Source: Fluviibacter sp048859965
GTDB lineage: Bacteria > Pseudomonadota > Gammaproteobacteria > Burkholderiales > Rhodocyclaceae
NCBI GenBank assembly: GCA_048859965.1
Contig: JBLIZO010000028.1
Coordinates: 1-12,916 of the forward strand
Direction: 5' to 3'
Length of the DNA: 12,916 nucleotides
Shown: positions 6,494-12,916 of the stretch, piece after piece
Position numbering within the stretch: the first letter of the stretch is position 1
Layout of the letters: each line of letters begins with the position of its first letter
Position numbers and translations under genes: made by a program
Notes under the pieces: model-generated
Seen by the model: the letters and a program-made list of their open reading frames with translations, nothing else
Database searches by the model: none
What the model was told of the DNA's origin: nothing

Positions 6494-7090
6494 TTACTTG
6501 CGCATGATTTTTTCTTGCGGGGTCATCGAATCGATGAACCCCTGGCGGCTGAAAATACGCTCAGCGTATTTAAACAGCGGCGCAGCCGACTTCGGCAAGG
6601 TGATCTCGTAGTGATCCAGACGCCACAGCAACGGGGCAATCGCCACATCCAGCATCGAGAATTCGTCGCCCAACAGATATTTCTGCTTGTTGAAGATCGG
6701 TGCAATCTCAATCAGACGGTCACGGATTTCGCTGCGAGCCTTATCGGCCGTCTTGAGTTTGCGCTCAAGCGGATCAATGAAGGCAAAGATTTCACGCTCC
6801 ATGCCATTAAGCAGCTGGCGCGCCTGGGCACGCTGCACCGGATCGGGCGGCATCAGCTGCGGATGCGGAAAGCGTTCGTCAATGTACTCATTGATGATGT
6901 TCGGTTCATACAGAATCAGATCGCGCTCAACCAGCACCGGCACGCGATTGTGCGGGTTCATCACAGCCAGATCTTCCGGCTTATTCATCAGGTCGATGTC
7001 ATGGATCTCGAAGTCCATTCCCTTTTCAAACAGCACAATCCGGCAACGGTGGCTGAACGGGCAAACGGTTCCCGAATACAGATGCATCAT
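6494..7090 (-). CDS. sspA: Stringent starvation protein A (GST-fold RNA polymerase-associated protein)
   Basis: A glutathione-S-transferase-fold protein that binds RNA polymerase with sigma-70 and alters transcription in stationary phase and acid stress. The product has 198 residues. An N-terminal thioredoxin-like domain (1-78) is followed by an all-helical domain. The surface motif PHP needed for activity in E. coli is present at residues 75-77 (DERFPHPQLMPP). The VCPFSHRC segment (9-16), with two cysteines, is the usual form in betaproteobacteria. As in other SspA proteins, GST activity should not be assumed. The ATG at 7090 is preceded by GGAGG nine bases upstream; a second ATG follows directly. 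The gene lies after petC, but a strong terminator (7105-7137) stands just upstream, so part of its transcription must be readthrough or come from an unseen promoter. Confidence 0.95.
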   Translation of the reverse strand: MMHLYSGTVCPFSHRCRIVLFEKGMDFEIHDIDLMNKPEDLAVMNPHNRVPVLVERDLILYEPNIINEYIDERFPHPQLMPPDPVQRAQARQLLNGMEREIFAFIDPLERKLKTADKARSEIRDRLIEIAPIFNKQKYLLGDEFSMLDVAIAPLLWRLDHYEITLPKSAAPLFKYAERIFSRQGFIDSMTPQEKIMRK

Positions 7091-7104
7091 GATCTAGATC
7101 CTCC

Positions 7105-7137
7105 AAAAAAGATCGGGATCGATAATCGACCCCGACC
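7105..7137 (-). terminator. Rho-independent terminator or attenuator between petC and sspA
   Basis: On the minus strand GGTCGGGGTCGA, loop TTA, TCGATCCCGATC form a 12-bp stem (two of the pairs are G-U), followed at once by TTTTTT. It lies 33 bases after the petC stop. The T-tract is directly joined to GGAGG, the Shine-Dalgarno of sspA, with the sspA ATG 14 bases after the last T. It should end most petABC transcripts and leave a fraction to read into sspAB. Confidence 0.85.
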
Positions 7138-7170
7138 CTTTCAACGCCTGTCGGCGCTGCAGTTCAAAAC

Positions 7171-7911
7171 TTAGTGAATGTCTTTCCAGTAGTTCTTCTT
7201 CAGCGCATAGGCAGCCACGAAGAGAACAGCCAGGAAGACCAGAACGCCAAAACCGATCGCCTTGCGCGTACCCGCACCTGGCTCACCCATCCAGACGATA
7301 AAAGCCGTCAAATCGGCCACCTGCTTGTCGAACTGCTCCGGGGTCAACTGACCCGGTTCGGCCAACACCAGCTTCTTGTGCTCCACCCCCTTGTCATCGG
7401 TGCTGCTTTCCAGAACCTGAACACCCTGCAGTTGCCACAGCACATTCGGCATACCGACGTTCGGGAATACGACGTTGTTCCAACCCGTCGGACGAGCATC
7501 ATCCTTGTAGAAGCTGCGCAGATAGGTATAAAGCCAGTCAGCACCACTACCGGCTTCAGAAGCACGGCCACGCGCAACCAGAGTCAGATCCGGCGGTGTT
7601 GCGCCAAACCACTTTTTGGCTTCGTCCGGGCGCATCGCAATCTTCATGGTGTCACCGATTTTGTCGCCAGTGAACATGAGATTATCTTTGATCTGCTGTT
7701 CGCTCAGACCGATATCCAGCAGCTTTTCATAGCGAATGAACGAGGCACCATGACAACTCTGACAGTAGTTGACGAACAGCCTGGCACCATTTTGCAGGGC
7801 GGCATTGTCACCTTGCAGATTCGGGGCCTTGTCCAGATGAACGGCGTCACCGCTGGCGAAAGCCAGTGCGGGAACCATCAGTACTGCAGCAATAAGATTC
7901 TTGATTTTCAT
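7171..7911 (-). CDS. petC: Cytochrome c1, bc1 complex
   Basis: The c-type heme subunit of ubiquinol-cytochrome c oxidoreductase. It takes electrons from the Rieske protein on the periplasmic side and passes them to a soluble cytochrome c. The product has 246 residues. A Sec signal peptide (MKIKNLIAAVLMVPALAFA) is followed by the heme-binding CQSCH at 50-54; the sixth heme ligand is M154 in FPNVGMPNVLW. A single membrane anchor runs from about 217 to 236, with the positive tail KKNYWKDIH inside. The size and the GWNNVVFPNVGMP block are typical of beta- and gammaproteobacterial c1. The start at 7911 follows the petB stop by 13 bases, with GGGAAAG as a moderate ribosome-binding site. Last gene of petABC; a terminator follows. 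Confidence 0.96.
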   Translation of the reverse strand: MKIKNLIAAVLMVPALAFASGDAVHLDKAPNLQGDNAALQNGARLFVNYCQSCHGASFIRYEKLLDIGLSEQQIKDNLMFTGDKIGDTMKIAMRPDEAKKWFGATPPDLTLVARGRASEAGSGADWLYTYLRSFYKDDARPTGWNNVVFPNVGMPNVLWQLQGVQVLESSTDDKGVEHKKLVLAEPGQLTPEQFDKQVADLTAFIVWMGEPGAGTRKAIGFGVLVFLAVLFVAAYALKKNYWKDIH

Positions 7912-7924
7912 GATTGCTTTCCCG

Positions 7925-9226
7925 TTAGCCTTTCACGCGCTCAGGCGGAATGGTGTATTTGTCGATCTTCGAGTACCAAGGCATGGCCAGGAAGAAGCCA
8001 AAGTAGATCAGGCTGCATACCTGCGAGATCTTCTCACCCCAGAACGATGGCGGTTGCGTGCCAAGGTAGCCAAGGATGACAAAGGCAATCACGAAGATGG
8101 TCAATGCCGTCTTGAAAATCGGACCACGGTAGCGAATCGACTTGACCGGGCTGCGATCCAGCCACGGCAGGAAGGCGATGATAACGACCGATGCCCCCAT
8201 ACCGACGACACCCCAGAACTTGGCATCGATACCCAAGATCGGCCAAACGATCGCACGCAGCACCGAGTAGAAGGGTGTGAAGTACCAAACCGGTGCAATA
8301 TGCGGCGGCGTCTTCAGCGGATCGGCCTGGAAGAAGTTGTTGTATTCCAGGAAATAACCGCCACCTTCCGGTGCGAAGAAGACCACGATTGAGAAGACAA
8401 ACAGGAAGGCCACGACGCCCACAATATCCTTCACCGTGTAATACGGGTGGAAAGGAATACCGTCGCGCGGATTACCATTTTCATCGAGGTTTTCCTTGAT
8501 CTCGATACCGTCGGGGTTATTCGAGCCAACTTCATGCAACGCCACCAGGTGCGCCACGACGAGGCCGATCAGAATCAGCGGCATCGCAATCACGTGCAGT
8601 GCAAAGAAGCGATTCAACGTCGCGTCACCGACAACGTAGTCACCACGAATCAGTGTCGACAGGTCCGGGCCAATGACCGGAATCGCGCCGAACAGGTTAA
8701 TGATGACCTGGGCGCCCCAGAACGACATCTGGCCCCAAGGCAGCAAATAGCCCATAAAGGCTTCGGCCATCAGCGTCAGGAAAATCAACGTGCCGAAGAT
8801 CCATACCAGTTCCCGCGGCTTACGGTATGAACCGTAGAGCAGCCCCCGGAACATGTGCAGGTAGACGACAACAAAGAAGGCCGAAGCGCCCGTCGAGTGC
8901 AGGTAACGGATCAACCAACCATACGGCACGTCACGCATGATGTATTCAACACTGGCGAAAGCAATGGGAATGCCGCTCTCGTTCAGGTTGGCATCCGGCT
9001 TATAGTTCATGACCAGGAAAATACCGGTCACAATCTGAATAACCAGTACCAGCAATGCCAGAGAACCGAAGAAATACCAGAAGTTGAAGTTCTTCGGCGC
9101 ATAGTATTCGGTCAAGTGACCCTTGATGCTGGAGGTCAGCGGGAATCGGGCATCAACCCACTCCAGAGCGTCACCGCTCACGCTACCGTCGGACTTATAC
9201 TTTTCGAAATGCTTGTTGCTGGCCAT
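7925..9226 (-). CDS. petB: Cytochrome b, bc1 complex
   Basis: The membrane core of the bc1 complex, with two b hemes and the quinol-oxidizing (Qo) and quinone-reducing (Qi) sites. The product has 433 residues, full length as one chain and not split as in b6f. The heme ligands are H110 and H124 (YLHSTGASAFFVVVYLH), and H211 and H226 (ALHVIAMPLILIGLVVAHLVALH). The second pair is 15 apart rather than the 14 of mitochondria and Rhodobacter. The Qo motif is PVWY (312-315) where many species have PEWY. The conserved GYLLPWGQMSFWGAQV block and eight or so membrane helices are visible. The ATG at 9226 is 2 bases after the petA stop, with AAAGGAG inside the end of petA, which points to translational coupling. 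Confidence 0.97.
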   Translation of the reverse strand: MASNKHFEKYKSDGSVSGDALEWVDARFPLTSSIKGHLTEYYAPKNFNFWYFFGSLALLVLVIQIVTGIFLVMNYKPDANLNESGIPIAFASVEYIMRDVPYGWLIRYLHSTGASAFFVVVYLHMFRGLLYGSYRKPRELVWIFGTLIFLTLMAEAFMGYLLPWGQMSFWGAQVIINLFGAIPVIGPDLSTLIRGDYVVGDATLNRFFALHVIAMPLILIGLVVAHLVALHEVGSNNPDGIEIKENLDENGNPRDGIPFHPYYTVKDIVGVVAFLFVFSIVVFFAPEGGGYFLEYNNFFQADPLKTPPHIAPVWYFTPFYSVLRAIVWPILGIDAKFWGVVGMGASVVIIAFLPWLDRSPVKSIRYRGPIFKTALTIFVIAFVILGYLGTQPPSFWGEKISQVCSLIYFGFFLAMPWYSKIDKYTIPPERVKG

Positions 9227-9228
9227 CG

Positions 9229-9822
9229 TCAGGCTCCTTTGCTTTCGCCGATGATCAGGCGGGTATCGCTCAGATAGGCGTGCGGCGGAATTTCGAGGTT
9301 GGTCGGTGCGGGCTTGTCCTTGAAGACGCGGCCAGCCAGGTCAAAGGTCGAGCCGTGACACGGGCACAGGAACCCACCCAGCCAGTCACTCGGCATACCT
9401 TGCGATGCGCCTTCGGCAAATTTCGAAGACGGCGAACAGCCCAAGTGGGTACAGATACCGATGGCGACCCAGATGTTTTCCTTGATGGAACGGTGCTCGT
9501 TCTGGCAATTCGCCGGTTGTTGATCTTTTTCCGAATTCGGATCGGCAACGGCGCCATTCAGCTTGGGCAACGTGGCCAGCATCTCCGGCGTACGGTTCAG
9601 AATCCACACCGGCTTGCCGCGCCATTCCACAACCATCATCTGGCCGGGTTCCAGCTTGCTGATATCAGCCTCGACCGGTGCGCCAGCCGCACGGGCACGC
9701 GCAGAAGGCAGCATGCTGCTGACAAACGGTACCAGTGCAACTGCTGCACCCACCCCCCCAATAGCCGCAGTGGTTATGAGTAACCGACGACGACTGGGAT
9801 CTACTTTCTGCTCGATGCTCAT
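9229..9822 (-). CDS. petA: Rieske iron-sulfur protein, bc1 complex
   Basis: The [2Fe-2S] subunit that takes the first electron from quinol at the Qo site and swings to cytochrome c1. The product has 197 residues. The N-terminus carries a twin-arginine motif (SRRRLL, residues 10-15) and one hydrophobic anchor (about 15-40), so export goes through Tat with the anchor retained. The cluster ligands are C124 and H126 in CTHLGC and C153 and H156 in CPCHGS, and C129/C155 can form the stabilising disulfide. The bridge between boxes is of proteobacterial length. The ATG at 9822 has GGGG eight bases upstream. First gene of petABC, about 41 bases after a TATAAT promoter. A run of seven G falls in the signal-anchor codons (9753-9759). 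Confidence 0.97.
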   Translation of the reverse strand: MSIEQKVDPSRRRLLITTAAIGGVGAAVALVPFVSSMLPSARARAAGAPVEADISKLEPGQMMVVEWRGKPVWILNRTPEMLATLPKLNGAVADPNSEKDQQPANCQNEHRSIKENIWVAIGICTHLGCSPSSKFAEGASQGMPSDWLGGFLCPCHGSTFDLAGRVFKDKPAPTNLEIPPHAYLSDTRLIIGESKGA

Positions 9823-9863
9823 GGATTTGTCCCCAGAGTGTTCAGACTTAATGAATTTTTAAG

Positions 9864-9869
9864 ATTATA
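9864..9869 (-). promoter_or_regulatory. -10 box of the petABC promoter
   Basis: The minus strand reads TATAAT in an AT-rich gap between the recR stop and petA, 41 bases upstream of the petA ATG. With a 17-base spacer the -35 would be TAGAAT (9887-9892), a poor match lying in the last recR codons, so an activator may be needed. The position and the perfect hexamer support it as the main petABC promoter. Confidence 0.6.
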
Positions 9870-9881
9870 CGCAAAGACAAA

Positions 9882-10478
9882 TCAGGATTCTACCCGTCGC
9901 CGCTCACGAAGCGCTTGCGCCAGGGTTCCGCTGTCAACAAATTCCAATTCGCCACCGACCGGCACACCGCGAGCGATCCGCGACACCTTCAAACCCTGCT
10001 TTTTCAGCAGTTCGCTGACGAAATGCGCTGTCGCTTCGCCTTCGTTAGTGAAATTGGTCGCCAGAATGACTTCCCGGACGACGCCATCACTGGCACGTGC
10101 CACCAGTTGATCGAGACGCAGATTGCGTGGACCCAACCCATCCAGCGGCGAAATACGGCCCATCAGGACGAAATACAGCCCATTGTAGGCCTGCGTCTGC
10201 TCAATCATATTGAGATCAACCGGTGTTTCTACCACGCACAGCACGGAGGCATCACGACGGTCCGACTGGCAGCGTTCGCAAATCGTTGTTTCAGTATAGG
10301 TATTACACCGTTCGCAATGCTGAATTCGCTTAATCGCCGAATCCAGTGAAAAGGCCAAACGCGCTGCCCCTTCCCGATCGTGTTGCAGGAGGTGATAGGC
10401 CATCCGTTGCGCTGACTTGGGCCCAACGCCGGGCAGGCAGCGCAATGCCTCGATCAGACTGTCAAGGGTTACCGACAC
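9882..10478 (-). CDS. recR: Recombination mediator protein RecR
   Basis: Works with RecF and RecO to load RecA on gapped single-stranded DNA. The product has 198 residues (E. coli 201). A helix-hairpin-helix LPGVGPKSAQRMAYHLL (residues 15-31) is followed by the C4 zinc finger CERC...CERC (C55, C58, C67, C70) and the Toprim domain beginning VLCVVETPVDLNMIE with E84. The later motif ATNFTNEGEATA and the C-terminal RIARGVPVGGELEFVDSGTLAQAL are also typical. The start is GTG at 10478: the N-terminus then has the family length before ALRCLPG, and no ATG fits. It lies 6 bases after the ybaB stop, so translation is probably coupled; the leader has no strong Shine-Dalgarno. Confidence 0.97.
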   Translation of the reverse strand: MSVTLDSLIEALRCLPGVGPKSAQRMAYHLLQHDREGAARLAFSLDSAIKRIQHCERCNTYTETTICERCQSDRRDASVLCVVETPVDLNMIEQTQAYNGLYFVLMGRISPLDGLGPRNLRLDQLVARASDGVVREVILATNFTNEGEATAHFVSELLKKQGLKVSRIARGVPVGGELEFVDSGTLAQALRERRRVES

Positions 10479-10484
10479 AGGATG

Positions 10485-10820
10485 TCAGAAAGGCAGCTTG
10501 AAGCCTGGCGGCAGATTCAGCCCGGCCGTAAAGCCTGACATCTTGCTCTGGGAGGTTTCTTCGACACGACGCACGGCATCATTCACAGCGGCTGTCAGTA
10601 AGTCTTCCAGCATCTCGCGGTCGTCCATCGCCGCCGGATCAATCGCAATACGGCGTACGGCATGGGCACAGGTCATCACGACCTTCACTGCGCCCGAACC
10701 CGCCTGACCTTCAACCTCGACATCGGCCAGCTCTTCCTGCGCCTTCTTCATCCGATCCTGCATTTGCTGAGCCTGTTTCATCAGATTGCCCAGACCACCC
10801 ATACCGCCCATACCACGCAT
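10485..10820 (-). CDS. ybaB: YbaB/EbfC family nucleoid-associated protein
   Basis: A small dimeric DNA-binding protein associated with the nucleoid; its precise role is unsettled, although the gene is nearly always between dnaX and recR as here. The product has 111 residues (E. coli 109). The Met/Gly-rich start MRGMGGMGGLGNLMKQAQQMQDRMKKAQEEL leads into the long helix of the fold, then the strands VEVEGQAGSGAVKVVMTCAHAVRRIAIDP and a C-terminal tail ending LPPGFKLPF. The ATG at 10820 is chosen because AAGGAG lies seven bases upstream; an in-frame ATG at 10853 overlaps the dnaX stop and has no family support. The dnaX-ybaB-recR order suggests one transcript. Confidence 0.95.
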   Translation of the reverse strand: MRGMGGMGGLGNLMKQAQQMQDRMKKAQEELADVEVEGQAGSGAVKVVMTCAHAVRRIAIDPAAMDDREMLEDLLTAAVNDAVRRVEETSQSKMSGFTAGLNLPPGFKLPF

Positions 10821-10852
10821 CGTTACACTCCTTGTTCCACAATCAGTTAGCA

Positions 10853-12517
10853 TTAATTTGCTAGCGGACGAATCGAGCCGTCAATAAGCTTGGCATCAAA
10901 AACGTCAATCAACTCCTGAACAATCGGGTCGCTCTCAATGGCAGCAACCGCATTGTTCAATCTTTCTTCAGCCGCTTCCTTCTTCAAAACGGCAGCCGTA
11001 ACACCCACCTGTTCAACGACATCAAAACGCACCCGGATCGCGGCACCCATGGTTTCCGAAATAGCCTGAGCCAACCGTTGCTCGGAAGCGGGCATCAGTA
11101 ATTGGCGATGCGTCGCCGGAAGATTCAGCACGAGCAAACCATCAACCAGGGATTCAAAGGCACTATGCTGCGCCAGCTCGCGCGCCATACCCTTCAGGCC
11201 GAGCCGATCAACCAGCTGCGGCCAGTCAGTCGGTTGAAAGGTATCGGGTAATGCTGAAGCAGCAAGAGAGGATACCGGCTGCCTTACTGACGCTACCTCG
11301 GCAACGGCTGCCGGCATCGATTCAGAGGCCGTTGGCGGTGCCACGGCAGACCTCGCCACTGCAACAGCAGCGACCTCAGACGGATTCGCCGATAAGGGCA
11401 TCGGCGTCGCCGCAGCCCCATGGCCGGGATGCACCGTCAACAGGCGCAACATCGCCATGAGGAAACCATGTGCGGGATCAGGCGCCAGACGCAAATCCGC
11501 GCGCGCGCGCGTGGTAACCTGATAGAGCATTTGCACGTAGGGCCGTGAACACTTACCGGCCAGTGCCTGCAACTGCCGAGCATCATCCTCGACTAACGAA
11601 GAGAAGTCTGCTGCATCGGTCGCGCCAAACTGCATCAGTTGCATTGCAACCGCCAAACGTGCCAGATCGTCCAATGCTGATTCGAACGACAAGGTCGCCA
11701 CCGCCATCTGTTGAGTTTGCTCACGCACAGTTCCGACATCACCGCGCACCAAGGCATCTATCATCGCCAACATGCGCGAGAGATTTGACGTACCTAACAT
11801 CTGCCCGACCTGATCGACCTGGACTGTGCCGGCCCCATGGGCAATCGCCTGGTCAAGTAGCGATAGGGCATCGCGCACACTGCCATTGGCCGCACGGGCG
11901 ATCAGCTCTAGCGCTTTGGCATCCGCGGGGATGCCTTCGCCGGACAACACCATGGAAAGATGCGCGGCAAGCTGCGTCGGAGAAACTTGCCGTAAATTGA
12001 ACTGCAGACAGCGCGACAGCACCGTCACGAGAATCTTCTGGGGATCCGTCGTCGCAAGGATAAATTTCACATGCGCCGGTGGTTCCTCCAGCGTTTTGAG
12101 CATGGCATTGAATGCGTGCGACGTCAGTTGATGCACTTCGTCGATCATGTATACCTTGTAACGGCCAACGCTGGGCAGAAATGTCGCCTGCTCCAGGAGT
12201 TGCACCATCTCATCCACACCACGGTTGGATGCGGCGTCCATCTCGATGTAATCAACAAAACGCCCAGCATCAATTTGTTGACAGGCTGAACAGACGCCAC
12301 AAGGCTTTGAAGAAACCCCCTGCTCGCAATTCAGTGCTTTGGCCAGAATACGAGCGATCGTCGTTTTACCAACACCACGGGTACCCGTCAGCAAATAGGC
12401 ATGATGTAACCGATTGGCATCCAGCGCATGCGTTAAAGCGCGCACCACTGCATCCTGGCCCACCAGGGAATCAAAACTTTTCGGACGCCACTTGCGCGCG
12501 AGAACCTGGTAGCTCAT
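10853..12517 (-). CDS. dnaX: DNA polymerase III subunits tau/gamma
   Basis: The ATPase of the clamp loader; tau also ties the loader to the polymerase core and the DnaB helicase. The product has 554 residues, shorter than the 643 of E. coli, mostly in the C-terminal tau domains. The N-terminus SYQVLARKWRPKSFDSLVGQ is conserved. Walker A GTRGVGKT is at residues 45-52, the zinc cysteines are C64, C73, C76 and C79, Walker B with the DExH box DEVH is at 126-129 and the SRC arginine finger at 168-170. An Ala/Pro/Val-rich linker (about 370-425) precedes the tau-type C-terminal domain. I find no A-AAA-AAG slippery site, so a frameshifted gamma as in E. coli is not supported. The ATG at 12517 fits the family, but no Shine-Dalgarno is seen, and the 4.5S RNA ends only about 23 nt upstream. 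Confidence 0.97.
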   Translation of the reverse strand: MSYQVLARKWRPKSFDSLVGQDAVVRALTHALDANRLHHAYLLTGTRGVGKTTIARILAKALNCEQGVSSKPCGVCSACQQIDAGRFVDYIEMDAASNRGVDEMVQLLEQATFLPSVGRYKVYMIDEVHQLTSHAFNAMLKTLEEPPAHVKFILATTDPQKILVTVLSRCLQFNLRQVSPTQLAAHLSMVLSGEGIPADAKALELIARAANGSVRDALSLLDQAIAHGAGTVQVDQVGQMLGTSNLSRMLAMIDALVRGDVGTVREQTQQMAVATLSFESALDDLARLAVAMQLMQFGATDAADFSSLVEDDARQLQALAGKCSRPYVQMLYQVTTRARADLRLAPDPAHGFLMAMLRLLTVHPGHGAAATPMPLSANPSEVAAVAVARSAVAPPTASESMPAAVAEVASVRQPVSSLAASALPDTFQPTDWPQLVDRLGLKGMARELAQHSAFESLVDGLLVLNLPATHRQLLMPASEQRLAQAISETMGAAIRVRFDVVEQVGVTAAVLKKEAAEERLNNAVAAIESDPIVQELIDVFDAKLIDGSIRPLAN

Positions 12518-12540
12518 GAATGAAATCGCTGGATGGAAAG

Positions 12541-12639
12541 GTGGCGAGCCTGACCCCCGGCACTTGCCTCAGTCGCTGGGGCTGCTTCCTTCCGGACCTG
12601 ACCCGGTTCACGACCTAACAATGCGAGGAGACCCGCCAC
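12541..12639 (-). ncRNA. ffs: 4.5S RNA, bacterial small signal recognition particle RNA
   Basis: The RNA of the signal recognition particle; it binds Ffh and targets nascent membrane proteins to the translocon. The minus strand contains the invariant core AGGTCCGGAAGGAAGCAG, which forms the GGAA-tetraloop and the asymmetric loop that Ffh binds, flanked by GGTC and by a GTGCCGGG-like descending strand. The ends pair as GTGGCG (12634-12639 side) with CGCCAC (12541-12546 side), closing a roughly 99-nt hairpin; the exact ends may differ by a few bases. An extended -10 promoter sits at the right distance. No terminator separates it from dnaX, so the mature RNA would be cut from a longer transcript. 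Confidence 0.95.
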
Positions 12640-12644
12640 GCCAT

Positions 12645-12653
12645 ATTCTACCA
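12645..12653 (-). promoter_or_regulatory. Extended -10 promoter for the 4.5S RNA
   Basis: The minus strand reads TGGTAGAAT, an extended -10 (TGn plus TAGAAT). About seven bases downstream lies the predicted 5' end of the 4.5S RNA (near 12638). No convincing -35 hexamer is seen at 16-18 bases, which is usual for extended -10 promoters. Confidence 0.65.
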
Positions 12654-12754
12654 GTCCCTAAGGCTCAATATGATGCATTCCCGCAGCAAATTTGCGATAA
12701 AACAGGAGATGTGTGAGGCGCTTAATAGGGGGGGTTAATCAGCGGCTGTAAAGT

Positions 12755-12792
12755 AAAAACCCCCACGCTAGATTTATAGGGTGGGGGTTTTT
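12755..12792 (-). terminator. Rho-independent terminator of the rRNA operon (symmetrical)
   Basis: AAAAACCCCCAC (12755-12766) and GTGGGGGTTTTT (12781-12792) form a perfect 12-bp stem around a 14-base loop. Read on the minus strand it lies 10 bases after the 5S rRNA and ends in TTTTT. Because the stem is A-tract/T-tract symmetrical it could also stop transcription entering from the left. The roughly 100 bp between it and the 4.5S promoter hold no gene that I can see, only a short palindrome GCAAATTTGC (12686-12695). Confidence 0.92.
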
Positions 12793-12802
12793 GGAATGGG
12801 GA

Positions 12803-12916
12803 GCCTGGCGGTGACCTACTTTCGCAAGCGAAGTGCTCACTATCATTGGCGCGTTCTCGTTTCACGGTCCTGTTCGGGATGGGAAGGGGTGGGTCCGAGA
12901 GGCTATTGCCGCCAAG
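12803..12916 (-). rRNA. rrf: 5S ribosomal RNA (5' end at or just beyond the window edge)
   Basis: The minus strand begins CTTGGCGGCAATAGC and has the conserved loop region CCCATCCCGAACAGG, GTGAAACGAG, GATAGTG and GAAAGTAGG. The two ends pair (CTTGGCGG with CCGCCAGG) as helix I. The length of about 114 nt is nearly complete; one or two 5' bases may lie outside. The loop sequence is of the betaproteobacterial kind. It is the last gene of an rRNA operon whose 23S and 16S genes would lie to the right. Confidence 0.95.

Noticed and set aside
7091..7120. Four GATC sites within about 30 bp, with palindrome GATCTAGATC before sspA
   Set aside because: They follow from the terminator stem and the spacer between Shine-Dalgarno and start. 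There is no sign of Dam-based control in the window.
7138..7170. Possible sspA promoter (TTGAAC/TTGAAA as -35) between petC and the terminator
   Set aside because: No -10 hexamer lies at a usable spacing; the matches are chance level.
6350..7174. Plus-strand open frame of 274 codons across sspA/sspB
   Set aside because: Its translation is low in hydrophobic structure and rich in His/Gln/Arg, as expected for antisense of a real gene. sspA and sspB on the minus strand explain the region fully.
10853..11500. Programmed -1 frameshift in dnaX to make gamma
   Set aside because: I looked for A-AAA-AAG or similar runs in the relevant part of dnaX and found none. A TTTTT run near the very 3' end is too late to matter.
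12516..12716. Plus-strand open frame of 66 codons across the 4.5S RNA
   Set aside because: It is antisense to ffs and its promoter, with no ribosome-binding site and no recognisable protein features.

Overview
The window looks like ordinary chromosomal core DNA of a proteobacterium, most likely a betaproteobacterium. Three things point there: the 5S rRNA core (CCCATCCCGAACAGG), the SspA sequence (VCPFSHRC near the N-terminus, FPHPQLM), and gene neighbourhoods typical of the class (petABC-sspAB, ffs-dnaX-ybaB-recR, accA-tilS beside a DNA glycosylase). I do not name a genus. I see no phage, insertion sequence, CRISPR array or defence island. Nearly all genes are on the minus strand, so the natural reading direction is from right to left.

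Right end (12916 to 9882). A 5S rRNA gene at the window edge ends an rRNA operon and is followed by a strong symmetrical terminator. About 100 bp further on, an extended -10 promoter sits directly before the 4.5S (SRP) RNA gene. The dnaX start codon lies only about 23 nt after the 4.5S RNA, with no visible terminator between. Then come dnaX (clamp loader tau), ybaB (nucleoid-associated protein) and recR (recombination mediator), closely packed: a replication and repair cluster.

Middle (9822 to 5658). A TATAAT promoter next to the recR stop starts petA-petB-petC, the three redox subunits of the cytochrome bc1 complex. A good Rho-independent terminator follows petC, and its T-tract runs straight into the Shine-Dalgarno sequence of sspA. 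sspA and sspB (transcription and proteolysis regulators) and a short cbiX chelatase follow. cbiX overlaps tail to tail with the only plus-strand gene, an Alx/TerC-type membrane protein.

Left part (4601 to 1). Divergent from alx, a second minus-strand run holds gloC (glyoxalase II-type hydrolase), an AlkA-like glycosylase, accA (fatty acid synthesis) and tilS (tRNA lysidine synthase). A 246-bp intergenic region then carries a textbook sigma-54 promoter that drives dctP, the periplasmic binding protein of a TRAP-type C4-dicarboxylate transporter, which is cut by the left edge.

No unknown multi-gene system is visible. The points most worth a second look are regulatory: the sigma-54 promoter with a candidate activator site before dctP, the terminator fused to the sspA ribosome-binding site, and the 4.5S RNA acting as the leader of dnaX.
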